DNA from: DATELY01 sp035276085
Lineage (GTDB): Bacteria; Pseudomonadota; Gammaproteobacteria; Steroidobacterales; Steroidobacteraceae
Length of the DNA: 15,238 nucleotides
Assembly: GCA_035276085.1 (NCBI GenBank)
Contig: DATELY010000101.1
Span: 1 to 15,238, forward strand
Reading direction: 5' to 3'
A program made the position numbers and the translations under genes. Under the pieces are notes generated by a model. That model saw only the letters and a program-made list of their open reading frames with translations. It was not told the origin of the DNA and did not search any database. Positions 1-9,853 of this stretch are shown here, piece after piece (the stretch's first letter is position 1; every line of letters begins with the position of its first letter).

Positions 1-600
1 GGTGCGGGGGAGGGGACCAGCACGGACGGGGAGGGGACCAACACGGACGGGGAGGGGACCAATGCCGACGATGCTTATCCATTTGCATTGCATCTGTATC
101 TGTCATCGGGATTGCATGATGGGCGCGGCGCGAATCTGCCCTGGATGCAGGAGCTGCCGGATCCATTGACGAGTGTGGTCTATGGGTCGTGGGTGGAGCT
201 GAACCCGGTCACTGCCGGGAAGCTGGGAGTGACGGAAGGCGACATCGTCGATGTGCAATCCTCCCAAGGCCGTCTGAGTGCTCCGGTGTTTGTTTATCCG
301 GCGATCCGACCCGACGTTGTTTCGATGCCGATCGGGCAGGGACACAGCGGCTATGGCCGTTACGCGAAACAGCGCGGCGCAAACCCCATTCAGATCCTTG
401 CACCGGAAGTCGACTCCGCGACGGGCGCTCTCGCCTGGAGTGCGACGCGAGTGAAGCTCGTGCCAACCGGACGCAGCGTGAAATTGGTCAAGACTGACGG
501 CACCGCGCGTCAGCTCGGGCGAAACATTCTTCCCTCGACGGCCAGTACGGGTCGCACGGCTCGACTCCAGGACATTCCGATCAAGGTGGTTCTCACATGA
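1..600 (+). CDS. actB1: Molybdopterin-oxidoreductase-fold subunit of alternative complex III, C-terminal part (partial)
   Basis: The reading frame is open from the first base to the TGA at 598-600, so the gene starts upstream and the ATG at 88 is internal; 199 residues are visible. They form the C-terminal dinucleotide-binding beta-barrel of the molybdopterin oxidoreductase superfamily, with segments such as VELNPVTAGKLGVTEGD and MPIGQGHSGYGRYA. The downstream genes identify it as the large peripheral subunit of an alternative complex III. In characterised complexes this domain has lost its molybdenum cofactor and is fused to the Fe-S domain as one ActB protein; here the Fe-S part is a separate gene that starts inside this stop codon (ATGA overlap). 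Visible residues 3-23 are a three-copy heptapeptide repeat rich in Gly, Thr, Asp and Glu, probably a surface linker. The cofactor-binding residues are outside the window, so loss of Mo cannot be judged. An active PsrA-like enzyme is the alternative. Confidence 0.85.
   Translation, partial: GAGEGTSTDGEGTNTDGEGTNADDAYPFALHLYLSSGLHDGRGANLPWMQELPDPLTSVVYGSWVELNPVTAGKLGVTEGDIVDVQSSQGRLSAPVFVYPAIRPDVVSMPIGQGHSGYGRYAKQRGANPIQILAPEVDSATGALAWSATRVKLVPTGRSVKLVKTDGTARQLGRNILPSTASTGRTARLQDIPIKVVLT
7..69 (+). repeat. 21-bp in-frame tandem repeat, three copies
   Basis: Three consecutive 21-bp copies (7-27, 28-48, 49-69) encode GEGTSTD, GEGTNTD and GEGTNAD in the actB1-like frame. Copies 1 and 2 differ at one base and copy 3 differs from copy 2 at three, so the duplication looks recent. 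More copies may lie upstream of the window; base 1 is already in related GA-rich sequence. A 7-codon unit can expand or contract without breaking the frame. Confidence 0.9.
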
Positions 601-1361
601 GCGGCAAACCCGAACCCAGCGTGCGCGAGAGATGGCGCGAGTTCCGCCGGCCCGGCTACTACAAGGAGTTCGATTACGCCTGGACCATGACGATCGATCT
701 CGATCGCTGCACGGGCTGTGAGGCCTGCGTGACCGCGTGCAAGGCCGAGAACAATCTGCCGATCGTCGGCGAGAAAGCGTATGCCCAGGGCCGCGAGATG
801 CAGTGGATGCGTGTGGAGCGTTACTGGGAAGGCGAGTACCCGAACGTGAAGCTGCGCTTCATGCCGATGCTGTGTCAGCACTGCGATGCGGCGCCGTGCG
901 AGACCGTCTGTCCGGTGACGGCGACGTATCACAATCAGGACGGCCTCAACGTGCAGGTCTACAACCGCTGCATCGGTACGCGCTCGTGCGCGGTGTATTG
1001 CCCCTACGAAGTCCGCTACTTCAACTACAACGATCATCACTGGGATGCGCCGCTCGAGCAGCAGCTCAATCCCGATGTGACCGTGCGGGAGAAGGGCGTG
1101 ATGGAGAAATGCACGTTCTGCATCCAGCGCATCCGTCAGGCGAAGGACCTCGCGAAGGACGACGGGCGTCGTCGCGTACGCGACGGCGAGGTGGTGCCTG
1201 CCTGTGCGCAGGCCTGTCCCGCAGAGGCGATCGTGTTCGGCGATCGCAAGGACCCCGACAGTCGCGTGTCGAAATCGTTGCAGGATCCGCGCGCGTATCG
1301 TGTGCTGGATGAGTTGAACACGCAGTCGTCGGTTGTGTATCTGAAGAAGGTGAGTGGCTAG
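597..1361 (+). CDS. actB2: Four-cluster ferredoxin-type Fe-S subunit of alternative complex III
   Basis: This 254-residue protein would carry electrons from the quinol site toward the periplasmic acceptor. Sixteen ligand positions in four blocks are visible: C38/C41/C44/C48, C93/C96/C101/C105, C125/T128/C131/C135 and C172/C175/C203/C207. In the third block the second cysteine is Thr (CIGTRSC), so one cluster has only three Cys ligands and is predicted to be [3Fe-4S]; the other three should be [4Fe-4S]. One [3Fe-4S] plus three [4Fe-4S] is the set described for ActB. DmsB/PsrB-like subunits otherwise look similar. The gene overlaps the preceding one by 4 bp, implying translational coupling. No signal peptide is present, so export would depend on a partner such as a Tat-exported B1 subunit; that signal would lie outside the window. 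Identification as the detached C-terminal half of ActB rests on the Thr substitution and on the actC-D-E-F genes downstream. Confidence 0.88.
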   Translation: MSGKPEPSVRERWREFRRPGYYKEFDYAWTMTIDLDRCTGCEACVTACKAENNLPIVGEKAYAQGREMQWMRVERYWEGEYPNVKLRFMPMLCQHCDAAPCETVCPVTATYHNQDGLNVQVYNRCIGTRSCAVYCPYEVRYFNYNDHHWDAPLEQQLNPDVTVREKGVMEKCTFCIQRIRQAKDLAKDDGRRRVRDGEVVPACAQACPAEAIVFGDRKDPDSRVSKSLQDPRAYRVLDELNTQSSVVYLKKVSG

Positions 1362-1394
1362 GGGGCAAAATGTACCCAGTCGCACGGCTCTTGT

Positions 1395-1522
1395 TCCCTC
1401 CCTTGCGTAGCGCAGCGAAGCGGGGGAGGGTTAGGGTGGGGGCAAAGGATCTCCACTTCAGCCAGTTCCGGAACCCCCTTCCTGTCCTTCCCCCGCTTCG
1501 CTGTCGCTACGCAAGGGAAGGG
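1395..1522. repeat. Large imperfect palindrome in the actB2-actC gap
   Basis: The 206-bp gap between actB2 and actC holds two long arms, about 1395-1430 and 1486-1522, that are reverse complements apart from one inserted T and a few substitutions. The core is cccttgcgtagcgcagcgaa on the left and its complement on the right. Between them is a G-rich stretch (ttagggtggggg, 1431-1442). No gene is supported here. The arrangement suits a dispersed REP-type repeat; as RNA it could form a stem of about 30 bp, affecting mRNA processing or readthrough within the operon. The rest of the gap holds only the actC ribosome-binding region. Confidence 0.8.
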
Positions 1523-1567
1523 ACGCACATGCACGCGTCACCGCAAGGTTCGTGACCGGAAGCCAAC

Positions 1568-2950
1568 ATGACGACAGTGACTGACCAACACCCGATCACC
1601 TTCGCCGACGTCAACCGTGACGTCGTGCGCTCGCTGGTGGAAACCGGGCCGCGCTACTACATCACGCTGGCCTGCACGGTCGGGTTGATGTTCGTGTGCT
1701 TCCTGTTTCCCTGGTTCTACCAGTTGAAGCTCGGCATCGCCGCGGCCGGCATGAACCATCCGCAGGTCTGGGGAACGTACGAAGCCAGCTTCATCTTCTG
1801 GATCGGTCTCAGCCATTCCGGCACGCTCTTGTCCTGTGTTCTGCACATCACGCGCAGCTCCTGGCGCAAGGCGATGTATCGCAGCGCCGAAGCCATGACG
1901 CTATTTTCGCTGGTGGTGGCGGTGACGATGGTCATGGTGCACCTCGGCCGGCCGTGGTTCATCCACTGGGCTTTCCCGTATCCCAACCAGATGGAGCTGT
2001 GGCCGAACTTCCGCTCGCCCTTGTTGTTCGATGTGACGGCCATTGCCACGTATCTCACGGGCAGCTCGGTATTCATCTACATGGGTTCGATCCCGGACTT
2101 CGCCGCGGTGAGGGACCGCACGACCGGGTGGCGCCATCACATGTACACGCTGCTGTCGTTGGGCTGGCGCGGCACCGATACCGAGTGGCACCGTCTGGGA
2201 TGGGCGTACACATTGCTTGCCGTGCTGATCATTCCGCTCGCGGTCTCGGTGCACAGCATCGTTTCGTGGGACTGGGCGTCATCGATCGTGCCGGCGCTGC
2301 ACCAGACCATCTTTGCACCGTACTTCGTCGTGGGCGCCATCTACTCCGGCACGGCCGGCATCGTCACGGTCATGTTCCTGCTGCGCAAGTACATGAACTT
2401 CGAGCAGTACATCACTCAGTTGCACTTCGACAATCTCGGCAAGCTCCTGCTCGCGCTGTCGCTGATCTGGACGTACATCAACGTGCTGGAGCTGTTCACG
2501 GGCTGGTACAGCGGCGCATCCACCGAGATGGAAGCGCTGCGGTACAAGCTGTTCGGTTACTACGCGCCGCTGTATTGGGAGATGATTCTGTTCTGCGCCG
2601 TCGCGCCGCTCCTGCTCATTTCCAAGCGCTTTCGGACTGCGTTCGTGCCGATGTTGATCCTCTCGATCGCCATCAACATCGGCATGTTCACCGAGCGATT
2701 CCTGATCGTCGGCACATCGCTGTCGCGCAAATTCCTGCCGGATGCATGGGGTCTGTACGTTCCGAGCCTGACCGAGCTGTCGATCGTGACGGGATCCCTC
2801 GCGTTCTTCGCCACGCTGTTCCTGCTGTTCGTGAAGATTTTTCCGAGCGTGTCCATCTACGAGGTCAAAGAGACGCTGCATGAACAGGCGCATGCAACTG
2901 AACGTGCAATGGCCGCGACGGATGATGTGCAATGGCAATCAGCGCGATAG
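1568..2950 (+). CDS. actC: NrfD/PsrC-family membrane subunit ActC (quinol-binding)
   Basis: This 460-residue integral membrane protein has about ten hydrophobic segments. In the NrfD/PsrC family it anchors the Fe-S subunit and carries the quinol site. Visible family-like motifs are WIGLSHSGTLLSCVLHITRS, followed by WRKAMYRSAEAMTLFS, and HLGRPW near residues 125-135; the last two resemble the conserved loop in ActC proteins. The N-terminal 30 residues before the first helix are hydrophilic. The start at 1568 is preceded by GGAAG at a workable distance. The stop overlaps actD by 19 bp, so the two are likely translated together. The gap upstream is unusually long for this operon and contains a palindromic repeat. 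A generic polysulfide-reductase subunit is the alternative, but neighbouring actD, actE and a second NrfD-like gene favour ActC. Confidence 0.88.
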   Translation: MTTVTDQHPITFADVNRDVVRSLVETGPRYYITLACTVGLMFVCFLFPWFYQLKLGIAAAGMNHPQVWGTYEASFIFWIGLSHSGTLLSCVLHITRSSWRKAMYRSAEAMTLFSLVVAVTMVMVHLGRPWFIHWAFPYPNQMELWPNFRSPLLFDVTAIATYLTGSSVFIYMGSIPDFAAVRDRTTGWRHHMYTLLSLGWRGTDTEWHRLGWAYTLLAVLIIPLAVSVHSIVSWDWASSIVPALHQTIFAPYFVVGAIYSGTAGIVTVMFLLRKYMNFEQYITQLHFDNLGKLLLALSLIWTYINVLELFTGWYSGASTEMEALRYKLFGYYAPLYWEMILFCAVAPLLLISKRFRTAFVPMLILSIAINIGMFTERFLIVGTSLSRKFLPDAWGLYVPSLTELSIVTGSLAFFATLFLLFVKIFPSVSIYEVKETLHEQAHATERAMAATDDVQWQSAR

Positions 2951-3447
2951 CATTGTTTGGCCAGCCGCAATCGGCGCTGTCAGCCGCTGACAAGCTCCAG
3001 CGTGCGGGCTTTGCAACGCCCGACATCATCTCCCCGATCCCGCTCGAGCGCGCGGAGGAAGTGCTTGGCACGAAGCGTTCGTTGATCAAACGCTTCACGT
3101 TCATCGGCGCAATTCTCGGGGGTATCTGCGGCTTTACGCTCGCAGCCGGCACGGCGGTGATCTACCTGCATCCCACCGGCGGGCGACCGATCATCCCGTT
3201 TCCACCGTTCCTGGTGATCACGTACGAGATGACGATTCTCTTCGGCATTCTCGCAACGGTGATCGGTTTTCTGATCAGCGCGCGGCTGCCGGCCATTCGC
3301 GAGCGCGCTCATGCACCCGAAGCGTCTGTCGATCGGTTCGCCGTGGCGGTGGGCTGCAAGGACGATGACAGTTTCGAGCGTGCTGCCGCGATCCTGCGCG
3401 ACTCGGGCGCGCAAGAGGTTCGCCGCTCGACGGAGGTCGACCCATGA
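2932..3447 (+). CDS. actD: ActD, small two-helix membrane subunit (DUF3341)
   Basis: This 171-residue protein belongs to the DUF3341 family, known as ActD of alternative complex III. A soluble N-terminal domain of about 55 residues is followed by two transmembrane helices (about 56-78 and 92-117) and a cytoplasmic tail. The inter-helix loop PTGGRPIIPFPPF and the following YEMTILFG match the usual ActD pattern. Its exact role is structural or unknown; it packs beside the NrfD-like subunits. It starts inside actC (19-bp overlap) and overlaps actE by 4 bp (ATGA), so it is embedded in a translationally coupled chain. Length is typical of the family. This gene is the strongest single marker that the operon is an alternative complex III rather than a polysulfide or DMSO reductase, which lack it. 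Confidence 0.9.
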   Translation: MAISAIALFGQPQSALSAADKLQRAGFATPDIISPIPLERAEEVLGTKRSLIKRFTFIGAILGGICGFTLAAGTAVIYLHPTGGRPIIPFPPFLVITYEMTILFGILATVIGFLISARLPAIRERAHAPEASVDRFAVAVGCKDDDSFERAAAILRDSGAQEVRRSTEVDP

Positions 3448-3977
3448 AACATGTGCGCCTATTCGGTATCGCGCTGGCGTCGTTCGGTGTCGCGCTGAGT
3501 GCATGGGCTTTCCCCTGGAACAAGGACATGGTGGATCAGCCCTCGGCCAAGCCTCAGGAGTCCGCGCCACCGCCACCGGCCGACTCCGTGCCCATTACGG
3601 GCCGCGAAAGGGTGCCGGCGCCGACGACGGAACGTGAGCTGTTCAAGGCCAAGGAGGACGCTGCGGCGCTGCGCAACCCGATACCCGCAACGGCTGAATC
3701 CATTGCACGCGGCGCAGCCCTGTATCAGATCAACTGCATCGTGTGTCACGGTAAGAGCGGTCACGGCGATGGTCTCGTCGGCCGCAAATTCACGCGCACA
3801 CCGCCGGTCGACCTCAACAAGAAATACACACAGAGCCAGGCCGATGGACAACTGTTCTTCACACTGACGCGTGGACGCGTGGTGATGCCCGCGTATCGCG
3901 AAGCCTTGAGCCCGCAAGAACGGTGGGATGTGATCAATTACGTGAAGAGCGAGTTCGGCAAGAACGTAAAGGAATGA
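3444..3977 (+). CDS. actE: ActE, exported monohaem cytochrome c
   Basis: This 177-residue class I cytochrome c has an N-terminal export signal (residues 1-22, hydrophobic core IALASFGVALSAWA) with likely signal peptidase I cleavage after AWA. No lipobox Cys is present, unlike the lipid-anchored ActE of some species. A Pro/Ala-rich linker (about 36-60) leads into the haem domain, with C98-I-V-C101-H102 and a probable distal Met in VVMPAY (M148). It probably passes electrons from the complex to a soluble cytochrome or an oxidase in the periplasm. It overlaps actD by 4 bp and is followed after 6 bp by actF. The single CxxCH shows it is not the pentahaem ActA, which is absent from this side of the operon. 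Confidence 0.88.
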   Translation: MKHVRLFGIALASFGVALSAWAFPWNKDMVDQPSAKPQESAPPPPADSVPITGRERVPAPTTERELFKAKEDAAALRNPIPATAESIARGAALYQINCIVCHGKSGHGDGLVGRKFTRTPPVDLNKKYTQSQADGQLFFTLTRGRVVMPAYREALSPQERWDVINYVKSEFGKNVKE

Positions 3978-3983
3978 TCGACC

Positions 3984-5171
3984 ATGATCGTGGAAACAGC
4001 CGGCGTCGAGACTCGGCTCGATTCCTCTGCGCGACGCAGTGCCATCTCATGGCGCGTGGCCATCGCGCTCTTCGTCGTCGCCGTCGCGTGCTTTGTGTAC
4101 GGCGTGCGCGGTGAGACGACCAAGCCGGACTTCGGACTCCTGACGGTCTCGTTTCTCTATTTCATGGGGGTCAGTCAGGCGGGTGTCGTGCTCACCGCCA
4201 TCACGCGGCTCGTGCGTGCGGAATGGGCGAAGCCGTACTACCGCCTGGCGGAACTGAGCACGCTGGCTTTCTTTCCGTTCGCGATCGGTGTCTTCCTGCT
4301 GCTCTTCGTGTACGCGCGCCATGAGCTGTTCCATTGGCTCGCGCACGACGCGAAAGAACACGCAAGCCCCTGGTTGAACGAGCGCTGGTTGGTGATCCGG
4401 AATCTGTTCGGTTTACTGCTCTTCTATGGCGTGAGCGCAGTTTATGTGTTCAAGAGTCTCGGACCGCGGACCGGCCGCCGCGCCGCTCAGGACGTGCAGC
4501 GTCAGCTGTATCTCATGTCGCCGTGGGTCATCGCGGCGTTCGTCATCTGCAATACCTTGATCGCCTGGGATTTCGGCATGATGCTGACGCCGCACTGGCA
4601 CAGCACCGTGTTCCCGATCTACTTCTGGTTCGGCAATCTGTTCGCAGGTGCTGCAGCGTTGATCGTCTTTCCCGCCGTCGTCGGTCGTACGGCTGACGCG
4701 CACACCCGATTCGGGCGCAACGAGATTCGCAGTCTCGGCATGCTGCTCACGACGTTCACGCTGCTGTGGCTGTACTTCTTCTGGGCCCAGTTCTTCGTGA
4801 TCTGGTTCGGCAACCTGCCGTACGAGTTCGGGCCCTTATGGCGGCAGATGCACGGCCACTATGCACCGTGGTTCTGGACCATGATGATCGCCTGCTTCTT
4901 CCTGCCCTTCGCCGCGTTCATCTTCGCGGCGGTCAAGCGCTCGTTGAGTGCCCTGTGCTTCATCGCGTTGAGCATCAACATCGGCATCTGGATCAACAAG
5001 TACTTGACCGTGATCCCCGTGCTTGTCGCCGATCATCGACCGTTCCAGCATTGGCTGGACATCGTTCTCGCCTTGGGGCTGCTGGCCGGTTTCATCGCGG
5101 CCGTGATTCTGCTTGGGAGCAGATGGCCGGATGAGGCTCGCGAACAGAAGACCCGCGCCGGCGTCAGTTAG
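3984..5171 (+). CDS. actF: ActF, second NrfD-like membrane subunit
   Basis: This 395-residue membrane protein has about ten hydrophobic segments starting near residue 24. It is a divergent paralogue of ActC: MGVSQAGVVLTAITRLVR followed by AEWAKPYYRLAELSTLAFF parallels the ActC loop LSHSGTLLSC...WRKAMYRSAEAMTLF. In known complexes ActF lies on the far side of ActC and contributes a proton pathway or structural mass. The start is 6 bp after actE, with AGGA within the actE end as a possible ribosome-binding site. It is the last gene of the operon: a perfect hairpin lies 30 bp after the stop and the next gene converges from the other strand. No cytochrome oxidase, SCO or other downstream partner is attached, although oxidase genes often follow in other species. 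Confidence 0.85.
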   Translation: MIVETAGVETRLDSSARRSAISWRVAIALFVVAVACFVYGVRGETTKPDFGLLTVSFLYFMGVSQAGVVLTAITRLVRAEWAKPYYRLAELSTLAFFPFAIGVFLLLFVYARHELFHWLAHDAKEHASPWLNERWLVIRNLFGLLLFYGVSAVYVFKSLGPRTGRRAAQDVQRQLYLMSPWVIAAFVICNTLIAWDFGMMLTPHWHSTVFPIYFWFGNLFAGAAALIVFPAVVGRTADAHTRFGRNEIRSLGMLLTTFTLLWLYFFWAQFFVIWFGNLPYEFGPLWRQMHGHYAPWFWTMMIACFFLPFAAFIFAAVKRSLSALCFIALSINIGIWINKYLTVIPVLVADHRPFQHWLDIVLALGLLAGFIAAVILLGSRWPDEAREQKTRAGVS

Positions 5172-5200
5172 CGGAACCTTGATCGCTGAAGGTGAGCTTC

Positions 5201-5234
5201 AAAGGCCCTTCACCCATCACGGTGAAGGGCCTTT
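5201..5234. terminator. Bidirectional terminator between actF and acnA
   Basis: Two perfect 14-bp arms (5201-5214 and 5221-5234) enclose a 6-nt loop. The stem has a GC core (ggccc) with AAA at one end and TTT at the other, so it can act as an intrinsic terminator in either direction. It lies 30 bp after the actF stop and 32 bp after the acnA stop, the expected place for a shared terminator between convergent genes. Confidence 0.9.
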
Positions 5235-5265
5235 ACTCGAGACGACGAGCGATGTCGGCTTGTCT

Positions 5266-7959
<2,694 letters not shown>

Positions 7960-8071
7960 GCGTCCTCCAGGAATGTGGGCCGAAGCGCCAGCGACGATGC
8001 TGATGGCCCCGAAACTAAGCGCTGGGCTGACGTGACAAGCGGATGTGCCAGCCAGCAAAAAAGCGGCGCGG

Positions 8072-8077
8072 ATTATA
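8072..8077 (-). promoter_or_regulatory. acnA: Possible -10 box for acnA
   Basis: On the minus strand the hexamer reads TATAAT exactly, 112 nt upstream of the acnA ATG and just outside the palindromic repeat at 8087-8166. No good -35 hexamer was found 16-18 bp upstream; that position falls inside the repeat (aaccgc). The remaining leader of about 100 nt shows no obvious riboswitch or operator. It is a candidate only. Confidence 0.4.
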
Positions 8078-8086
8078 GGGGAAGGA

Positions 8087-8166
8087 GGCGGTTGGCGGTT
8101 AGCGGTTGGGACCGAAGTGAGCGTTTTCCCTCTGCCCAACCGCCAACCGCTAACCGCCAACCGCTG
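8087..8166. repeat. Palindromic repeat built from 7-bp units, overlapping the mnmA stop
   Basis: Two arms made of ggttggc/ggttagc heptamers face each other. A perfect 20-bp pairing links 8088-8107 with 8145-8164 (gcggttggcggttagcggtt and its complement), with a 37-nt loop. The right arm runs into mnmA: reading minus, the last codons GCG GTT GGC GGT TAG are repeat sequence. This fills most of the 190-bp mnmA-acnA gap. It looks like a REP-type dispersed repeat and may also block or end transcription from mnmA. Confidence 0.85.
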
Positions 8167-9235
8167 CCGTAATGACGCCGCCGCCCAGGCAGACGTCGCC
8201 GTCATAGAAGACGACATATTGACCCGGCGTCACGGCGCGCTGTGCAACATCGAAATGCACGCGGCACCGTTCGGCCTCGATTTCGACGCTGCAGGGCTGA
8301 TCGGCCTGTCGATACCGCACCTTGGCGGTGCAACGGAACTGCCCGGACGGTGGTCGCCCGGCGATCCAGGTCAGTTGCCCGGCCTCCAGGCTGGACTGCA
8401 GCAGCGCCGCATGATCGTGACCTTGCACCACGATCAACGCGTTACGGGCCAGGTCCTTGTGCGCGACGTACCAGGGCGCCTCCTCGGCGGCCGGTGTTCC
8501 ACCGATTCTCAATCCCTGCCGCTGGCCCAACGTGTAATACATGAGGCCTCGATGCCCGCCGAGCTGTCGACCCGAGAGGTCCACGATGGGGCCGGGCTGC
8601 GCCGGCAAGTACCGTTCGAGAAACTCGGCAAACGGACGCTCGCCGATGAAACAAATGCCGGTACTGTCCTTCTTGTCGAAAACGGGTAATGCCTCGCGGC
8701 GGGCAATCTCGCGCACAGCGGGCTTCAGGAGATGGCCGATGGGAAACAGCGTGCGCGCGAGCGCGGCCCGATCGATTGCGTGCAGGAAGTACGACTGATC
8801 CTTGGCCGGATCGAGTCCCTTCAACAGTGCCGTTTCGGGCTCGTGTCGGACGCGGGCGTAGTGACCCGTGGCGACCCACTCCGCGCCCAGGCGGCGCGCA
8901 TAGTCGAAGCACACGCCGAACTTGATCTCGCGGTTGCACAGTACGTCCGGATTGGGTGTGCGTCCGGCGCGATATTCCTCGAGGAAGTATGCGAACACAC
9001 GCTCACGGTATTCGCCGGCGAAGCTCACCTTGTGCAGGGCGATGCCCAGTTGATCGCAGACTTTGCGCGCATCCTGGAAATCCCGTGCAGCCGTGCAGTA
9101 GCCGTCCTCGTCTTCATCCCAGTTGCTCATGAAGAGTCCCTCCACCTCGTAGCCCTGGTTGCGGAGCAGCCAGGCTGAAACGGAGGAGTCCACACCGCCG
9201 GACATGCCGACGATGACGAGGGGCTTGGCACTCAT
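8150..9235 (-). CDS. mnmA: tRNA-specific 2-thiouridylase
   Basis: MnmA (361 residues) transfers sulfur to U34 of tRNA-Glu, -Gln and -Lys using ATP activation. The PP-loop SGGVDSS is at 12-18. The two catalytic cysteines are visible: C100 in PNPDVLCNREIKF and C195 in STGICFIGER, the Cys pair that handles the persulfide. The C-terminal beta-barrel ends in CLGGGVI as usual, after which four or five residues and the TAG stop come from an intergenic palindromic repeat. Length is normal. It belongs to a minus-strand run with nudJ, a GNAT gene and purB; a 102-bp spacer with another inverted repeat separates it from nudJ. In E. coli nudJ precedes mnmA directly and hflD follows; here acnA follows and hflD is missing. 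Confidence 0.96.
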   Translation of the reverse strand: MSAKPLVIVGMSGGVDSSVSAWLLRNQGYEVEGLFMSNWDEDEDGYCTAARDFQDARKVCDQLGIALHKVSFAGEYRERVFAYFLEEYRAGRTPNPDVLCNREIKFGVCFDYARRLGAEWVATGHYARVRHEPETALLKGLDPAKDQSYFLHAIDRAALARTLFPIGHLLKPAVREIARREALPVFDKKDSTGICFIGERPFAEFLERYLPAQPGPIVDLSGRQLGGHRGLMYYTLGQRQGLRIGGTPAAEEAPWYVAHKDLARNALIVVQGHDHAALLQSSLEAGQLTWIAGRPPSGQFRCTAKVRYRQADQPCSVEIEAERCRVHFDVAQRAVTPGQYVVFYDGDVCLGGGVITAAVGG

Positions 9236-9243
9236 GGAGGCTT

Positions 9244-9334
9244 AGGGCCTGTCAACACTCTGAGTCATGAGCTGGGTGCGCTTGGAAGCACACCCAATGA
9301 ATAAATAGCCTTTATGGGACGAGCGACAGGTCCT
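9244..9334. repeat. Nested inverted-repeat element between nudJ and mnmA
   Basis: Outer arms agggcctgtc (9244-9253) and gacaggtcct (9325-9334) pair with one mismatch. Inside lies a hairpin of 11 bp with one mismatch (tgggtgcgctt / aagcacaccca), then an AT-rich stretch and tttatgggacgag immediately before the right arm. The element fills almost the whole 102-bp gap. The motif atgggacgag placed just before the closing arm is repeated in the larger element at 14807-15005. No gene is supported in it. Confidence 0.7.
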
Positions 9335-9337
9335 GGC

Positions 9338-9853
9338 TCAGCTGCCCGGATCGTTGAGCGGCGAGCCGCTGGCGACGCGCAGCTCGGGTCCCGCGACGCC
9401 GGCGAACGTCGTCATCTGCTGCAACAATTCCAGCGGGTAACTCCTGCGAGCGGCGAAGTCATCGACGCATTTCAACACCATGGGGCTGCGCAGTCGCTCT
9501 GAGCGGGCGACCAGTTCGTCACGCGTGAGCCACAGCGAGCGTGCGATGCCACGGTCCAGCTTGCGATCCTGATCGTGGCTGTGAACCTCGCCGATGAACG
9601 CGATGCGCATGAAGCTGCGCTGTCGATCCGGCGCATCCCACATGTACACACCGAGAAGCGCGCGCGGTACGAACGTCCAGGCCGTTTCCTCCAGCGTTTC
9701 ACGGATCACGGCATCGATGATGCGTTCGCCGCGCTCGACGTGACCTGCGGGTTGGTTGAACACCAGGCGCGGCCCAACGCGTTCTTCGACGAATAGAAAG
9801 CGGCCGTTGCGTTCGACGACCGCGGCCACGGTGAGGTCAGGTCTCCAGCTCAT
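9338..9853 (-). CDS. nudJ: Nudix hydrolase, NudJ-type phosphatase
   Basis: This 171-residue Nudix protein carries the catalytic box G37x5E43x7R51E52xxE55E56, which binds the divalent metal and the pyrophosphate. The usual Gly near the end of the box is Ala (EETAW). E. coli NudJ acts on thiamine pyrophosphate intermediates and nucleoside di- and triphosphates; the exact substrate here is inferred from similarity and position. In E. coli nudJ lies next to mnmA, as here, which supports the name. The start overlaps the end of the upstream GNAT gene by 4 bp, so the two are probably co-translated. The protein runs about 15-20 residues past the end of the Nudix fold into a weak tail (RVASGSPLNDPGS) that abuts the inverted repeat upstream of mnmA. 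Confidence 0.88.
   Translation of the reverse strand: MSWRPDLTVAAVVERNGRFLFVEERVGPRLVFNQPAGHVERGERIIDAVIRETLEETAWTFVPRALLGVYMWDAPDRQRSFMRIAFIGEVHSHDQDRKLDRGIARSLWLTRDELVARSERLRSPMVLKCVDDFAARRSYPLELLQQMTTFAGVAGPELRVASGSPLNDPGS

Noticed and set aside
7..69. CRISPR-like repeat array
   Set aside because: The copies are directly adjacent with no spacers and stay in the coding frame.
88..600. A complete small gene starting at 88
   Set aside because: The frame is open back to base 1 and the first residues are clearly the interior of a molybdopterin-oxidoreductase domain.
510..1385. 291-codon open frame on the - strand opposite actB2
   Set aside because: The opposite strand encodes an intact Fe-S protein with all cluster motifs; this frame has no recognisable features.
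1696..2883. 395-codon open frame on the + strand within actC
   Set aside because: Out of frame with actC, Arg/His/Ala-rich, no hydrophobic segments; a shadow of the membrane protein gene.
7960..8217. N-terminal extension of acnA to an upstream ATG
   Set aside because: The extension is translated repeat and spacer sequence, overlaps mnmA, and lacks a ribosome-binding site, while GGAGG precedes the ATG at 7959.
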